Shown here piece by piece: positions 17,939 to 25,797 of a stretch of 64,000 nt of DNA. A program made the position numbers and the translations under genes. The stretch is from Myxococcales bacterium (GTDB taxonomy: Bacteria; Myxococcota; UBA727; VGSZ01). Location of the stretch: NCBI GenBank assembly GCA_023248635.1, contig JAHFED010000004.1:62001-126000 (forward strand), given 5' to 3'. The notes beneath the pieces are model-generated. The model did no database searches. It saw nothing but the letters and a program-made list of their open reading frames with translations, and had not been told where the DNA came from. Within the stretch, counting starts at the first letter, position 1; each line of letters opens with the position of its first letter.

Positions 17939-19381
17939 TCAGATCAGCGTTTTCACGAGGGACTTCTGCACCTTGCCCAGGGCGGTGCGGGGCAGGCCGT
18001 CGACGACGACGAGACGTCGCGGTTTCTTGCTCTCGTGCAGCCGCACCTGTGCCTGCACTTCTGGCAAGGAAAGCGAAAAGCCGGCGCGCAGCACGACGAC
18101 GGCGACCACGCGCTGGCCCCATTCGACGTCGGGCTCCCCGACGACGGCGACCTCGAGCACGGCGGGGTGGGCCTCGAGCTGTTCTTCGATCTCGCGGGTC
18201 GCGATCTTGTAGCCGCCGACCTTCAAGATGTCCTGGCTGCTGCGGCCCACGATGCGCACCGCGCCGCCATCGTCGACGGCGACGACGTCACCGGTCTTGA
18301 ACCAGCCCTCGTCGTCGAAGGCCTCGCGGTCTGCGTCTTCGCGCTGCCAATAGCCGCGCATGATGCCCGGGGTCTTCACGCGCAGCTCGTCATCGATCAC
18401 GCGCAGCGACGTGCCGGGCACCGCGGCGCCGACGGAGCCCGGCTTGCGCTCGCCGTGCAGCGGGTTCGACAAAGTGATCAACGTCTCGGACATGCCGTAG
18501 CGCTCGAGGATGGTGACGCCGGTCTTTTCCCGAAAGGCCACCAGGTGCTGCGCCGACAACGCCGCCGATCCGCAGGTGAGCAGCCGCAGCCGTCCCAACA
18601 CCGCGCCGTCGTCGGGGTGAGCATCGAGGTGGGTGAGCAGGCGGTGCACCATCGTGGGCACACTCATGAACACCGTGCCGCCGGCGCTGATGGCATCGAC
18701 GATGTGCCCCGGCGAGAAGTGGCGCACCAAGCGAGTGGTGGCCCCGCGCAGCAGCGCGCCGATCAAAGCAACGCACAGCCCGTGCACGTGAAAGAGGGGC
18801 AGCGCGTGCACGATGACGTCGTCGTCGTCGACGCCCCACAATTCCATCAGGGCCCCCAGGCCGCGCGCCAATCCGCCCGCGCTGTGGGCACAGCCCTTGG
18901 ACCGCCCCGTGGTACCCGAGGTGTAGATGAGCAGGGCCAGGTCGTCGTCGTCGACGTCGACGTCGACGTCGTCGCTTTGGGCATCGGCGCCGCTGCAGAG
19001 CAAGGCGGTGGTCAGGTGCCGCCGATCCCCGAGCACCGCGCGCAGGGCCAGGCTGGGGCCGTCGTCTTCGATGACGAGCGCTGCCCCGCTGTCGTCGAGC
19101 ACGTGCGCGAGCTCTTGCTCTTGGTAGCCGGGGTTGATGGGAACGACGACGAGGCCCCGGCGCATGCAGGCCACCAGCACGACGACGGCGTCGATGGACG
19201 AGCGCACCACCAGGGCCACGCGCTCTCCTTTGTCGAGCCCCGCGCGCATCAGCTTGGCAGCCACGAGGGCGGAGCGCTGCCCGAGGTCGTCGAAGGAGAG
19301 CGAGCGCTCATCGTCGATCAAGGCCGCGCGCGCACCATCGATGGCCCCCAGCAGGGGATGACGTCGGAGCCGGCGCTTCAT
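17939..19381 (-). CDS. Acyl-CoA synthetase (ANL superfamily, AMP-forming)
   Basis: A 480-residue adenylate-forming enzyme: P-loop LIYTSGTTGRSKG, LPLFHVHGL, ERYGMSETL, GWFKTGDV and the hinge and C-terminal Lys motifs (ILKVGGYKIATREIEE, PRTALGKVQKS). It is predicted to activate a carboxylate with ATP and load it onto CoA. HVHGL and the short length recall malonyl- or medium-chain-type members, but the substrate cannot be assigned. A run of Asp/Val codons (DDVDVDVDDDD) precedes the P-loop. It converges with the kinase gene; the gene at 19423 is divergent. Confidence 0.88.
   Translation of the reverse strand: MKRRLRRHPLLGAIDGARAALIDDERSLSFDDLGQRSALVAAKLMRAGLDKGERVALVVRSSIDAVVVLVACMRRGLVVVPINPGYQEQELAHVLDDSGAALVIEDDGPSLALRAVLGDRRHLTTALLCSGADAQSDDVDVDVDDDDLALLIYTSGTTGRSKGCAHSAGGLARGLGALMELWGVDDDDVIVHALPLFHVHGLCVALIGALLRGATTRLVRHFSPGHIVDAISAGGTVFMSVPTMVHRLLTHLDAHPDDGAVLGRLRLLTCGSAALSAQHLVAFREKTGVTILERYGMSETLITLSNPLHGERKPGSVGAAVPGTSLRVIDDELRVKTPGIMRGYWQREDADREAFDDEGWFKTGDVVAVDDGGAVRIVGRSSQDILKVGGYKIATREIEEQLEAHPAVLEVAVVGEPDVEWGQRVVAVVVLRAGFSLSLPEVQAQVRLHESKKPRRLVVVDGLPRTALGKVQKSLVKTLI
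18941..18974. repeat. GTC/GTCGAC microsatellite in the synthetase gene
   Basis: A short run of GTC and GTCGAC units encodes DDVDVDVDDDD on the minus strand, a surface acidic loop just before the ATP-binding P-loop. Unit length keeps the frame. Confidence 0.7.
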
Positions 19382-19422
19382 CGGGCAGACACCAAGGCGG
19401 CGGCCCTGCCATGCTTCGCGCC

Positions 19423-19833
19423 ATGAGCGTCGAGCCGATCCCGCGCACGTTTTTTTCCGGCGGCTGTCATTGCGGCGACGTGCGCTTCGAGGTCGATGGG
19501 CCCCTCGACGCGTCGAGCGATCTGCTCGAATGCGACTGCTCCGTCTGTCAGAAGAAGGGCTTCTTGCACTGGATCGTTCCTCCCTCCCGCTTCCGACTCC
19601 TGACGCCGCGGGAACGGCTCTCGACGTACACCTTCGGGACCCAGACGGCGAAGCACACCTTCTGCGCTCGCTGCGGAATCCACGCCTTCTACACGCCCCG
19701 CAGCCACCCTGATCACGTCGACGTCAACGTCCGCTGTCTCGACGACGTCGACCCCTCCGCCTTGCCCATCCGTGCCTTCGGCGGCCGTGCGGATTGGGAG
19801 GGTGCCCGTCGCGCGCTCGCCGATCCCCGCTGA
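19423..19833 (+). CDS. GFA/CENP-V family zinc protein
   Basis: 136 residues with the Cys pattern of the GFA family: GGCHCGDVRFEV near residue 15, ECDCSVCQKKG near 40, and CARCGIHAFY near 90. These residues bind two Zn2+ ions, and related proteins include glutathione-dependent formaldehyde-activating enzyme. True Gfa activity cannot be inferred, since the family is broad. An ATG four codons upstream (19411) is an alternative start; neither has a clear Shine-Dalgarno. Confidence 0.85.
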   Translation: MSVEPIPRTFFSGGCHCGDVRFEVDGPLDASSDLLECDCSVCQKKGFLHWIVPPSRFRLLTPRERLSTYTFGTQTAKHTFCARCGIHAFYTPRSHPDHVDVNVRCLDDVDPSALPIRAFGGRADWEGARRALADPR

Positions 19834-19900
19834 GCCCACGGTGATGTGTCCACGTGATAGAACCCCGGCCGTGGCCGCCCGATCCACCCGTTTAGGTTCG

Positions 19901-21418
19901 ATGGTCCGGCCGGTCCTCTACCAACTCGGGCGCGTGGGCGATCGCTTTGCCGTCGGCGAGGGGCCCCTCGATCTTGCCGCCGCTCCCAAACCGCTCCTCT
20001 TTGGCCGTCGCGATGAGGGAGCCAAGCCCGACCGTTCCCGCGTCGGCGTCGATGATGCCTGGATGTCGGTGCGCCACGCGCGCATCGTCGAAGGCACGCG
20101 CGTCCCCACCCAGGTCGCCAGCGGGGCCCGCCTCTTCATCGAAGACTTCGGCAGCAAGAACGGCGTCGTCGTCAACGGGGCCGTGAGCCCTCGGGTGCCG
20201 CTCATCCAGGGCGACATCATCGAAACCGGCCACACCTTCTGGGCCTTCGTCGAGGAGCGCGGCTCCGAGCCCTTGCTCAGCGCACCCGTCGAGCTGGGCG
20301 CCATGGCCACTTGGCACCCGCGCTTGGGCCTCGAGCTCACCAATCTCATGGCGGCGTCGCCCACCGACCATGTCCTCGTCACTGGCCTCGACGGCACGGG
20401 CAAGGGCTTTCTCGCACGCACCCTGCACCAAGTGTCGCGGCGCGAGGGGCGCTTTGTGCACCGAGACTGCAGAGAACGTCGACCGCGCAAGATCGTCGTC
20501 GATCTCTTCGGCGGGGAGGGAGGATCCGCGGGCAAGCTGAAAGAGACTGGTCCGGGGACATTGCTGCTCGAGAACATCGACGCCCTGCCAGCGGACCTGC
20601 AGGAACGCCTGGCGGAAGCCCTCCGACAGCGCGCTTTTGTCCCCGACGGCAAGAGCAAGCCGGTGGGCCTCGAGCTTCGTCTGGTCGCAACCATCTCGCG
20701 CAGCGCCAATGAAGCCAACGCCCTGGGCGGGCTGCGCCCAGGGCTGCGCGATCTCTTGTCGGAACGGATCGATCTGCCATCGCTCGAGGAGCGCGCCTGC
20801 GATCTGGGCTTGCTGCTCGACGACTTCTTGTCCCGAGCCAAAGGCGCGCCCAGCATCGCCCGCGATGCCTGCCGCGTGCTCTTTCGCCACCGCTTCCCCC
20901 AGCAGGTTCGAGGCTTCGCCCGCGTCGTCGAAGCCGCCGCTTCTCTGGCGGTCCAAGACGATGGTCGTGGCAAGGCGGGCTGCATCGAGCTGCGGCATTT
21001 GCCCTTCTGCGTCGCCGGCGTCGACGCCATGCGCGGACTCATCGCCCAGGCCCAGCGCCTCGCCGTCGACGACTCCGATCTCACCGGGCAGGTCCCGATC
21101 CTCTCGGCAACCGGCGACGATGGTCAACCCGTGATCGACGACGACGGCGGCCTGTCGTCGGTGATCGAGACCGACGCCCTGCAGCGCCGCCCCGTGCTCC
21201 CACCGCAGTCTGCCCGGCGACCAGGCACGGCGTCGGCGCTGGACTCCGACCACCAGATCTGGGCCGACGTCGACGACGTCGACAACGAGGCCTTGGTGGC
21301 GGCGCTGAAGAAAGCGCGCGGCAACGTTTCGTCGGCAGCGCAAATGCTGCAGCGCCCTCGAGCTCTGGTGCTGCGCTGGCTGCGCGATCTCAACCTTGAT
21401 CCCCTGACCTTCCGCTGA
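19901..21418 (+). CDS. FHA-domain, sigma-54-activator-like regulator with degenerate AAA+ core
   Basis: 505 residues from the ATG at 19901 (AGG upstream). An FHA domain (about 35-125) has VRHARIV and GSKNGVVVNG, so it should bind phosphothreonine. A AAA+ domain follows: Walker A-like GLDGTGKGFLART and Walker B-like GTLLLENIDAL. The GAFTGA loop that contacts sigma-54 is replaced by a Gly-rich segment (FGGEGGSAG). A Fis-type helix-turn-helix closes the protein (NVSSAAQMLQRPRALVLRWL). With two Ser/Thr kinases in the window, it may be controlled by phosphorylation through FHA. It may not act on sigma-54. Confidence 0.82.
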   Translation: MVRPVLYQLGRVGDRFAVGEGPLDLAAAPKPLLFGRRDEGAKPDRSRVGVDDAWMSVRHARIVEGTRVPTQVASGARLFIEDFGSKNGVVVNGAVSPRVPLIQGDIIETGHTFWAFVEERGSEPLLSAPVELGAMATWHPRLGLELTNLMAASPTDHVLVTGLDGTGKGFLARTLHQVSRREGRFVHRDCRERRPRKIVVDLFGGEGGSAGKLKETGPGTLLLENIDALPADLQERLAEALRQRAFVPDGKSKPVGLELRLVATISRSANEANALGGLRPGLRDLLSERIDLPSLEERACDLGLLLDDFLSRAKGAPSIARDACRVLFRHRFPQQVRGFARVVEAAASLAVQDDGRGKAGCIELRHLPFCVAGVDAMRGLIAQAQRLAVDDSDLTGQVPILSATGDDGQPVIDDDGGLSSVIETDALQRRPVLPPQSARRPGTASALDSDHQIWADVDDVDNEALVAALKKARGNVSSAAQMLQRPRALVLRWLRDLNLDPLTFR

Positions 21419-21516
21419 CGGCGGCATGCTGAGGAAGGTTGGTTCGGTCGCTACGCTGCAGGGGTGGCCATTCGACCACTTGCACGCTCGCTGCGACGAC
21501 GAAGCCGAGGTCACCC

Positions 21517-21951
21517 ATGGAGCTGCTCTCCCGTTTGATGGGCCCAGCACCCGCTCGAAAAGCCACCGACGATGTCTTGTTGCTGCACGCGATGCTGCTG
21601 ATGGCGGGCGCGGACGGCAGCATCGAGCAGAGCGAGTTGTCGACGGTGCAGGCCTTCTACGACACCCTTCCTGAGTTCAAGGACAAGAGCTTCGACGAGC
21701 TGCTGCGTTTGGCCAACCGCCTCGTGGCCCGCTGCGGCGGCATCAAAGAGAGCATCACGGCCCTCGCCGACATCGAGAGCCCGGCCGTGCGCAAGAAATG
21801 CTACGTCCTCGCCGTCGACATCGCGATGGCCTCAGGCGACGTCGACGAGTCTGAGCACAAGCTCCTCGAAACCATGAGACTGCTGCTGGGCATCGACGAC
21901 GACTTCGCCGCCGAGGTCACCGAGGTCCTGCAAACCAAGTACGCCATCTGA
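21517..21951 (+). CDS. TerB-like protein
   Basis: A 144-residue all-helical protein with two acidic loops in the TerB pattern: AGADGSIEQSEL near 30 and ASGDVDESEH near 110. TerB domains bind divalent metal and are found in tellurite resistance and stress systems, and also as stand-alone proteins of unknown role. The ATG at 21517 (MELLSRLM) has GAGG seven bases upstream; the frame is open further upstream without a good start. No other ter genes are near. Confidence 0.78.
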   Translation: MELLSRLMGPAPARKATDDVLLLHAMLLMAGADGSIEQSELSTVQAFYDTLPEFKDKSFDELLRLANRLVARCGGIKESITALADIESPAVRKKCYVLAVDIAMASGDVDESEHKLLETMRLLLGIDDDFAAEVTEVLQTKYAI

Positions 21952-22009
21952 GGGTCGCGCGCGGCGCCAGCCGTTGACGCATCGCAGCGCGCCGGAGTGG
22001 AGCGACGTC

Positions 22010-22915
22010 GTGTGTCTGATTGTCGCGGTGGCGGTGGGCGCTTTAGCGTTCGGCATGCCGATCGCACCCCCATCCATTCGCGCCGCCGAGAAACGCATCG
22101 TTGACCTGGCGCGCGGGAGCACGAGCGCTCGCAACGAGAAGGCCATCGTCGACACGCTCGCATCGCTGGTGCCCAAAGAGCGCGCAGAGCTGGTGCGCCT
22201 GCTCGAGGGTCGCAACGGACACCACACGCTCGACCACATCCTCCAGGACGACATCGACGACCCCAAGCTGCGCAACGCTGCTCTGGCGTTGATCGGGGAG
22301 GCCCGGCCCTACATGAAGGCCGGCGGGCGGGTGGTGGTCTCCGACATCGACGACACCGTCAAGCCCACCAAGGATCCGACGGTAAAAGGCGAGGTCTACC
22401 CAGGGGCCAAGGCTTTCTACACCGCCCTCGATGCCGGTCCGGATGGGGACGACGCCGGCGGCGACATCCACTTCGTCACCGCCAGAGATGGGGTGGTGGT
22501 CCAAGCGGGCCATACGCTGGGCGAGACGGGCATCGACGTCGGATCGATCAGTTACGGCAATACCTTTGCGATGATGATGGCCGGATTCGGCTCCTTTAAG
22601 GGTATTGAGAATGAGAAAGTAAAAGACATCCTGAACTTGGCCGAGAAAAATCCTACGCGTCAAATGGTGCTCTTGGGTGACACGGTGCAGGCCGATGCCT
22701 CAGTGTTTCGCCGTGTGTTGCAAAAAGCACCCGAGCGCGTCGAAGTCGTATTGCTGCATGCGGTCAGGGGTTTCGCACCTCCTGCTGACCTGAAGAACAA
22801 TCCAAAAGTCGTGATCTTTACCGACTACGCCGACGCAGCCCGGCAGATGTTTGCCCGGGGAGCCATCTCCGCTGCCCAGCGCGACGCCGTGCTGGCGGAG
22901 TTTGCCCGCGTTTGA
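22010..22915 (+). CDS. App1-like phosphatase (DUF2183, HAD-type DxDxT)
   Basis: 301 residues from a GTG at 22010 that has GGAG upstream and starts a signal peptide or anchor (VCLIVAVAVGALAFG). TTG at 21974 is an alternative. The catalytic motif is VVSDIDDTVKPT near residue 115, followed by HFVTARDGV and MVLLGDTVQAD, as in the catalytic domain of yeast App1-type phosphatidate phosphatases and bacterial relatives. It is predicted to hydrolyse a phosphate ester, perhaps on a lipid, outside the cytoplasm. The terminal TGA is part of a repeat C hairpin. Confidence 0.75.
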   Translation: MCLIVAVAVGALAFGMPIAPPSIRAAEKRIVDLARGSTSARNEKAIVDTLASLVPKERAELVRLLEGRNGHHTLDHILQDDIDDPKLRNAALALIGEARPYMKAGGRVVVSDIDDTVKPTKDPTVKGEVYPGAKAFYTALDAGPDGDDAGGDIHFVTARDGVVVQAGHTLGETGIDVGSISYGNTFAMMMAGFGSFKGIENEKVKDILNLAEKNPTRQMVLLGDTVQADASVFRRVLQKAPERVEVVLLHAVRGFAPPADLKNNPKVVIFTDYADAARQMFARGAISAAQRDAVLAEFARV

Positions 22916-23038
22916 GCCGTTGGCACGGCTCAAGTGCCGATGGTTTGAGCCGTTGGCACGGCTCAAAACCAGGAAGCCCTTTGCGCCGTGCCAACGGCGC
23001 AAAGCAGGAAGCCCTTTGAGCCGTTGGCACGGCTCAAA
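22911..23038. repeat. Repeat C array, four hairpins
   Basis: Hairpins at 22911-22934, 22944-22967, 22979-23004 and 23015-23038. Three have arms TTTGAGCCGT/ACGGCTCAAA with a TGGC loop. The third has TTTGCGCCGT/ACGGCGCAAA with a GCCA loop, a matched change in both arms. The later linkers share CAGGAAGCCCTTTG. The array starts inside the stop codon of the App1-like gene and fills the gap to the convergent peptidase gene. Confidence 0.92.
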
Positions 23039-23081
23039 CCAAGAAGCACTTCCGAGTTGAGGATCGTGGGGCGCGCTCCTG

Positions 23082-24791
23082 TTAGGGCGACGTCAGGCGC
23101 AGCACGGGGAGGAGATCCTTGCGCTCGTCCCAAGCAGGGTGGCGACGGTAGAAGAAGTCGAGACGCGCCTCAGGGTCCTTTGCGAAGGTGGGATCGCTGC
23201 TGAGCTTGGCGCTGAACTCTTTGTGGAGGGCCGGGTCCTTCAGCAGCATGGCCCGGGCTTCGGCTTCGGCGACGTAGGGCTCCATGTATTCCTTCTGTTC
23301 GAAGGCCGCGTTGAAGAAGCCCCAGCCGACGAAGGACTCGGGTGCCCCCGGCTCGAACATCTCGACGACGAGGCGGCCGAGGGGTTGGGCCACGGGCACC
23401 ACCAGCGCACCTGGGGGCAAGGTCAGCGACGAGGCCTGCGACCAGGCTCCGACGGGCTTGGCCGTGGTGCGTCCCTCGTAGGGTTTGGCGCCGAAGGTGA
23501 CGGCGTCGGCGCGAAAGCTCTGGGCGTTCACCACTTGGGGAGCAGCGAGGGTCGAAAAAGCGATGCCGTGGGCAGTGAGACGCTCGGCCACAGGCTGGGC
23601 ATAGCCGGGCATGACGGCATAGGAGGCCGGCGCCGTCGTCGTCGTCGCCGCCTTCACGCTGCCCCACCAGGGCACCTGCCAGGTCTGCTTTTGGCTTTCG
23701 TCGTAGCGGGTCCACAGCGCGCCCGAGATGGCCGAGGGCTCGCGCGTGTAGGCGTAGCCGAGGAAGTCGAGAGTGGTCTTTTTGTCGGCGTCGGTGTCCC
23801 AGGCCAGCGTCACCATCTTGCCGGGCAGGGCGCGCCCCGCAGCGTCGACGTCGTTGGCGGCTTTCTGCCACGCGGCGGCCTGGGTTTTCGCGAGGGAGAG
23901 CAAGGCGCGCAGCAGGTCGGCGGTGGCGAGCACCCGCTCTCTCGATGTGCGCCATGAATGGGTCTCGACGAGGACCCCGAGCCGCCCGCGCCGCGCAGCG
24001 TATCCGTGGCTGTAGCGGGCTGGGGTGACACCAATGGCGAAGCCGGAGCTCGGGTCGTCGTCGACTTCGAAGGAAGGATAAAAAGGCAAGGGCAGGTGGC
24101 CGGTCTTTTTCAGCTGGGCCTGCAACGACGACGACAGAGCAGCAGCCACCGGCACCAGCGCTCCGTTGGCGCCGTCGTCGACGATGGGTTCGACGATGAC
24201 GGCGATGTCGTGCTGGAATTGGGCGCCATCGGTCACGTGCAGGTCGCAAATGAGCACAGGATCGATCTTGCGGATCAAGCCCAGCAGCGCGCGGGTCTCG
24301 GGCGAGTCGGCCTTGGTGAAGTCGCGGTTGAGATTCAAATTCGACGACGTCGTCCGCCAGCCCATCTCTTCGGGACCGCGCTGGTTGGGCCGGTGGTTCT
24401 TGCCGAAGCGCTCGTGACCGTCGACGTTGTACACGGGCACGAAAACCACGCTGACGTCGTCGACGCTCTTGGCGTTGAGCAGCTCCTCGATGATCAGAAA
24501 GCTGGCGTCTTTGCCGTCGATTTCGCCAGCGTGAATGCCGCCGATGACCAAGAGCGAGGGCTTGCCGGGCTTGCGGCGGCCGATGGTGAAAGCGTGCAGT
24601 GGACGTCCCTCGGGCGTGGTGCCGATGACGTCGCAGGCGGCGTCGTCGGAGTGCAACTGCTTCAAGCGCTCGCAGGCCTGAGCGACCTCATCGACACGGC
24701 CGGTTCTTTGGTAGTTCGAACGCTGGCCGACGGTGTCGAGGTCGAAGGCAGGGGCAACGACGGCGGCGTGCAGCAGGAGCAGGGCGAGCAT
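23082..24791 (-). CDS. Secreted M14-family zinc carboxypeptidase
   Basis: 569 residues with a signal peptide (MLALLLLHAAVVAPA) from the ATG at 24791, which has AAGG upstream; a GTG 13 codons earlier is also open. Peptidase M14 motifs: GGIHAGEIDGKD (zinc His and Glu), NLNLNRDF, a later zinc His in ICDLHVTDG and the catalytic Glu in VLVETHSW. The M14 domain covers about residues 50-320; the C-terminal 250 residues have no motif I know and end in a Tyr/Arg-rich stretch. It should cleave C-terminal residues or peptide cross-links in the periplasm or medium. Confidence 0.88.
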   Translation of the reverse strand: MLALLLLHAAVVAPAFDLDTVGQRSNYQRTGRVDEVAQACERLKQLHSDDAACDVIGTTPEGRPLHAFTIGRRKPGKPSLLVIGGIHAGEIDGKDASFLIIEELLNAKSVDDVSVVFVPVYNVDGHERFGKNHRPNQRGPEEMGWRTTSSNLNLNRDFTKADSPETRALLGLIRKIDPVLICDLHVTDGAQFQHDIAVIVEPIVDDGANGALVPVAAALSSSLQAQLKKTGHLPLPFYPSFEVDDDPSSGFAIGVTPARYSHGYAARRGRLGVLVETHSWRTSRERVLATADLLRALLSLAKTQAAAWQKAANDVDAAGRALPGKMVTLAWDTDADKKTTLDFLGYAYTREPSAISGALWTRYDESQKQTWQVPWWGSVKAATTTTAPASYAVMPGYAQPVAERLTAHGIAFSTLAAPQVVNAQSFRADAVTFGAKPYEGRTTAKPVGAWSQASSLTLPPGALVVPVAQPLGRLVVEMFEPGAPESFVGWGFFNAAFEQKEYMEPYVAEAEARAMLLKDPALHKEFSAKLSSDPTFAKDPEARLDFFYRRHPAWDERKDLLPVLRLTSP

Positions 24792-24889
24792 GCAGCCTTG
24801 TGTGCGGATCAACGTAGGGTCCGCAACCACATCGGCCGAAAGCCGAAGCTCCTGTTAGCGTTGCGCCGTCTTTCCAGCGAGGTCCCAGG

Positions 24890-25624
24890 ATGCGCATCGG
24901 TGGAGTGTCGGGTTCAAGCCACGCGGCGGGGATGAGCGCACTGTGGCACGACCCCGACTTCGAGCCGGTCCGTCGCTTCGAGCCCCCTCTCGTTCACAAG
25001 AACTTCGACGACCTCCCGGTTCCGACGGAGCAACACCAGCTTCCCGAGGGCGTCAAAGATCCCTTCGCCAAGCTCGACGCCGTCTACGACGCCGCCGCCG
25101 TTCAGATGGAGCGGGGCATCAAGGGCGCCGAGTTCCTACACGGCAAGAAACCCACCGCCGACGTCGGCCTGCCCGGTGGGCGACCCGCCGATCCCACGCT
25201 GCTGCACGATCGCCCCACGTCCATCGACCCCGCCAAACAGACCGCCCAGCGCATGGACCGGCAGGAGCGCGACCAGATCCGCCGCGTCGATCAGGCGGCC
25301 ATCACCCAGCCCGCCCAATCCAGCAGCAGCACCAAGACTGCGGGCGCCAAGGAGGCCGAAAAAGCGGCCAACCAGGGCGCCGTCGACTCCGCCGTCTCGG
25401 CCGCCCTTACCTTCGGGCCCATGGCAGCGGTGCAAGCAGCGACGTCGTTGGTGCAGGGTCCCTTGCCGGCCTTGGCCGCTCAGGCAGCCAGCGCCGTGCA
25501 GACGGCAACGGCAGTGGCTGCCGCTGGCCAGCTCGGCATGGCGGGCATCACTGAGGGCCTCAAAGAGACGAGCGAGCCCGACCCGGACACCCTCTCGGCG
25601 CCCCGACGCGGCCTCAAAAGGTAA
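24890..25624 (+). CDS. Hypothetical Ala/Gln-rich protein
   Basis: 244 residues from the ATG at 24890 with GAGG upstream. The first 120 residues are polar, with Pro and Asp. The centre (about 125-165) is a Gln/Ala/Lys-rich helix, and 165-225 is a small-residue, moderately hydrophobic stretch (GPMAAVQAATSLVQG). There is no signal peptide and no family I recognise. It is divergent from the M14 gene. Its stop abuts a fragment of repeat B that leads into a repeat A array. Confidence 0.55.
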   Translation: MRIGGVSGSSHAAGMSALWHDPDFEPVRRFEPPLVHKNFDDLPVPTEQHQLPEGVKDPFAKLDAVYDAAAVQMERGIKGAEFLHGKKPTADVGLPGGRPADPTLLHDRPTSIDPAKQTAQRMDRQERDQIRRVDQAAITQPAQSSSSTKTAGAKEAEKAANQGAVDSAVSAALTFGPMAAVQAATSLVQGPLPALAAQAASAVQTATAVAAAGQLGMAGITEGLKETSEPDPDTLSAPRRGLKR

Positions 25625-25797
25625 CTGAGGGCAGAGAATTCATCGCCGCCAGGCGATGAACCTGTAGATAATTCATCGCCGCCAGGCGATGAACCTGTAG
25701 AGAATTCATCGCCGCCAGGCGATGAACCTGTAGACAATTCACCGACACGCGAAGCGCTGTCGGTGAATTCACCGAGGCCGCTTCGCGCATCGGTGAA
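25625..25797. repeat. Repeat array: B fragment, three A1, two A2
   Basis: A truncated B end (CTGAGGGCAGAGAATTC) leads into three identical A1 hairpins (25639-25660, 25672-25693 and 25705-25726; arms TTCATCGCC/GGCGATGAA, loop GCCA). Their period is 33 bases with CCTGTAGANAA linkers. A2 follows at 25738-25767, and a variant at 25768-25797 keeps only the outer arms TTCACCGA/TCGGTGAA. It separates two convergent genes. Confidence 0.92.

Noticed and set aside
22911-23038. CRISPR-like array (regular repeats with short spacers)
   Set aside because: The spacers are only about 10 bases and nearly identical, and the repeats are perfect hairpins. No cas genes are near. The same holds for 30955-31214 and 25639-25797.
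22911-23038. Repeat hairpins as bidirectional intrinsic terminators
   Set aside because: There is no T tract on either side. They could still protect or process 3' ends, but the sequence does not show a terminator.
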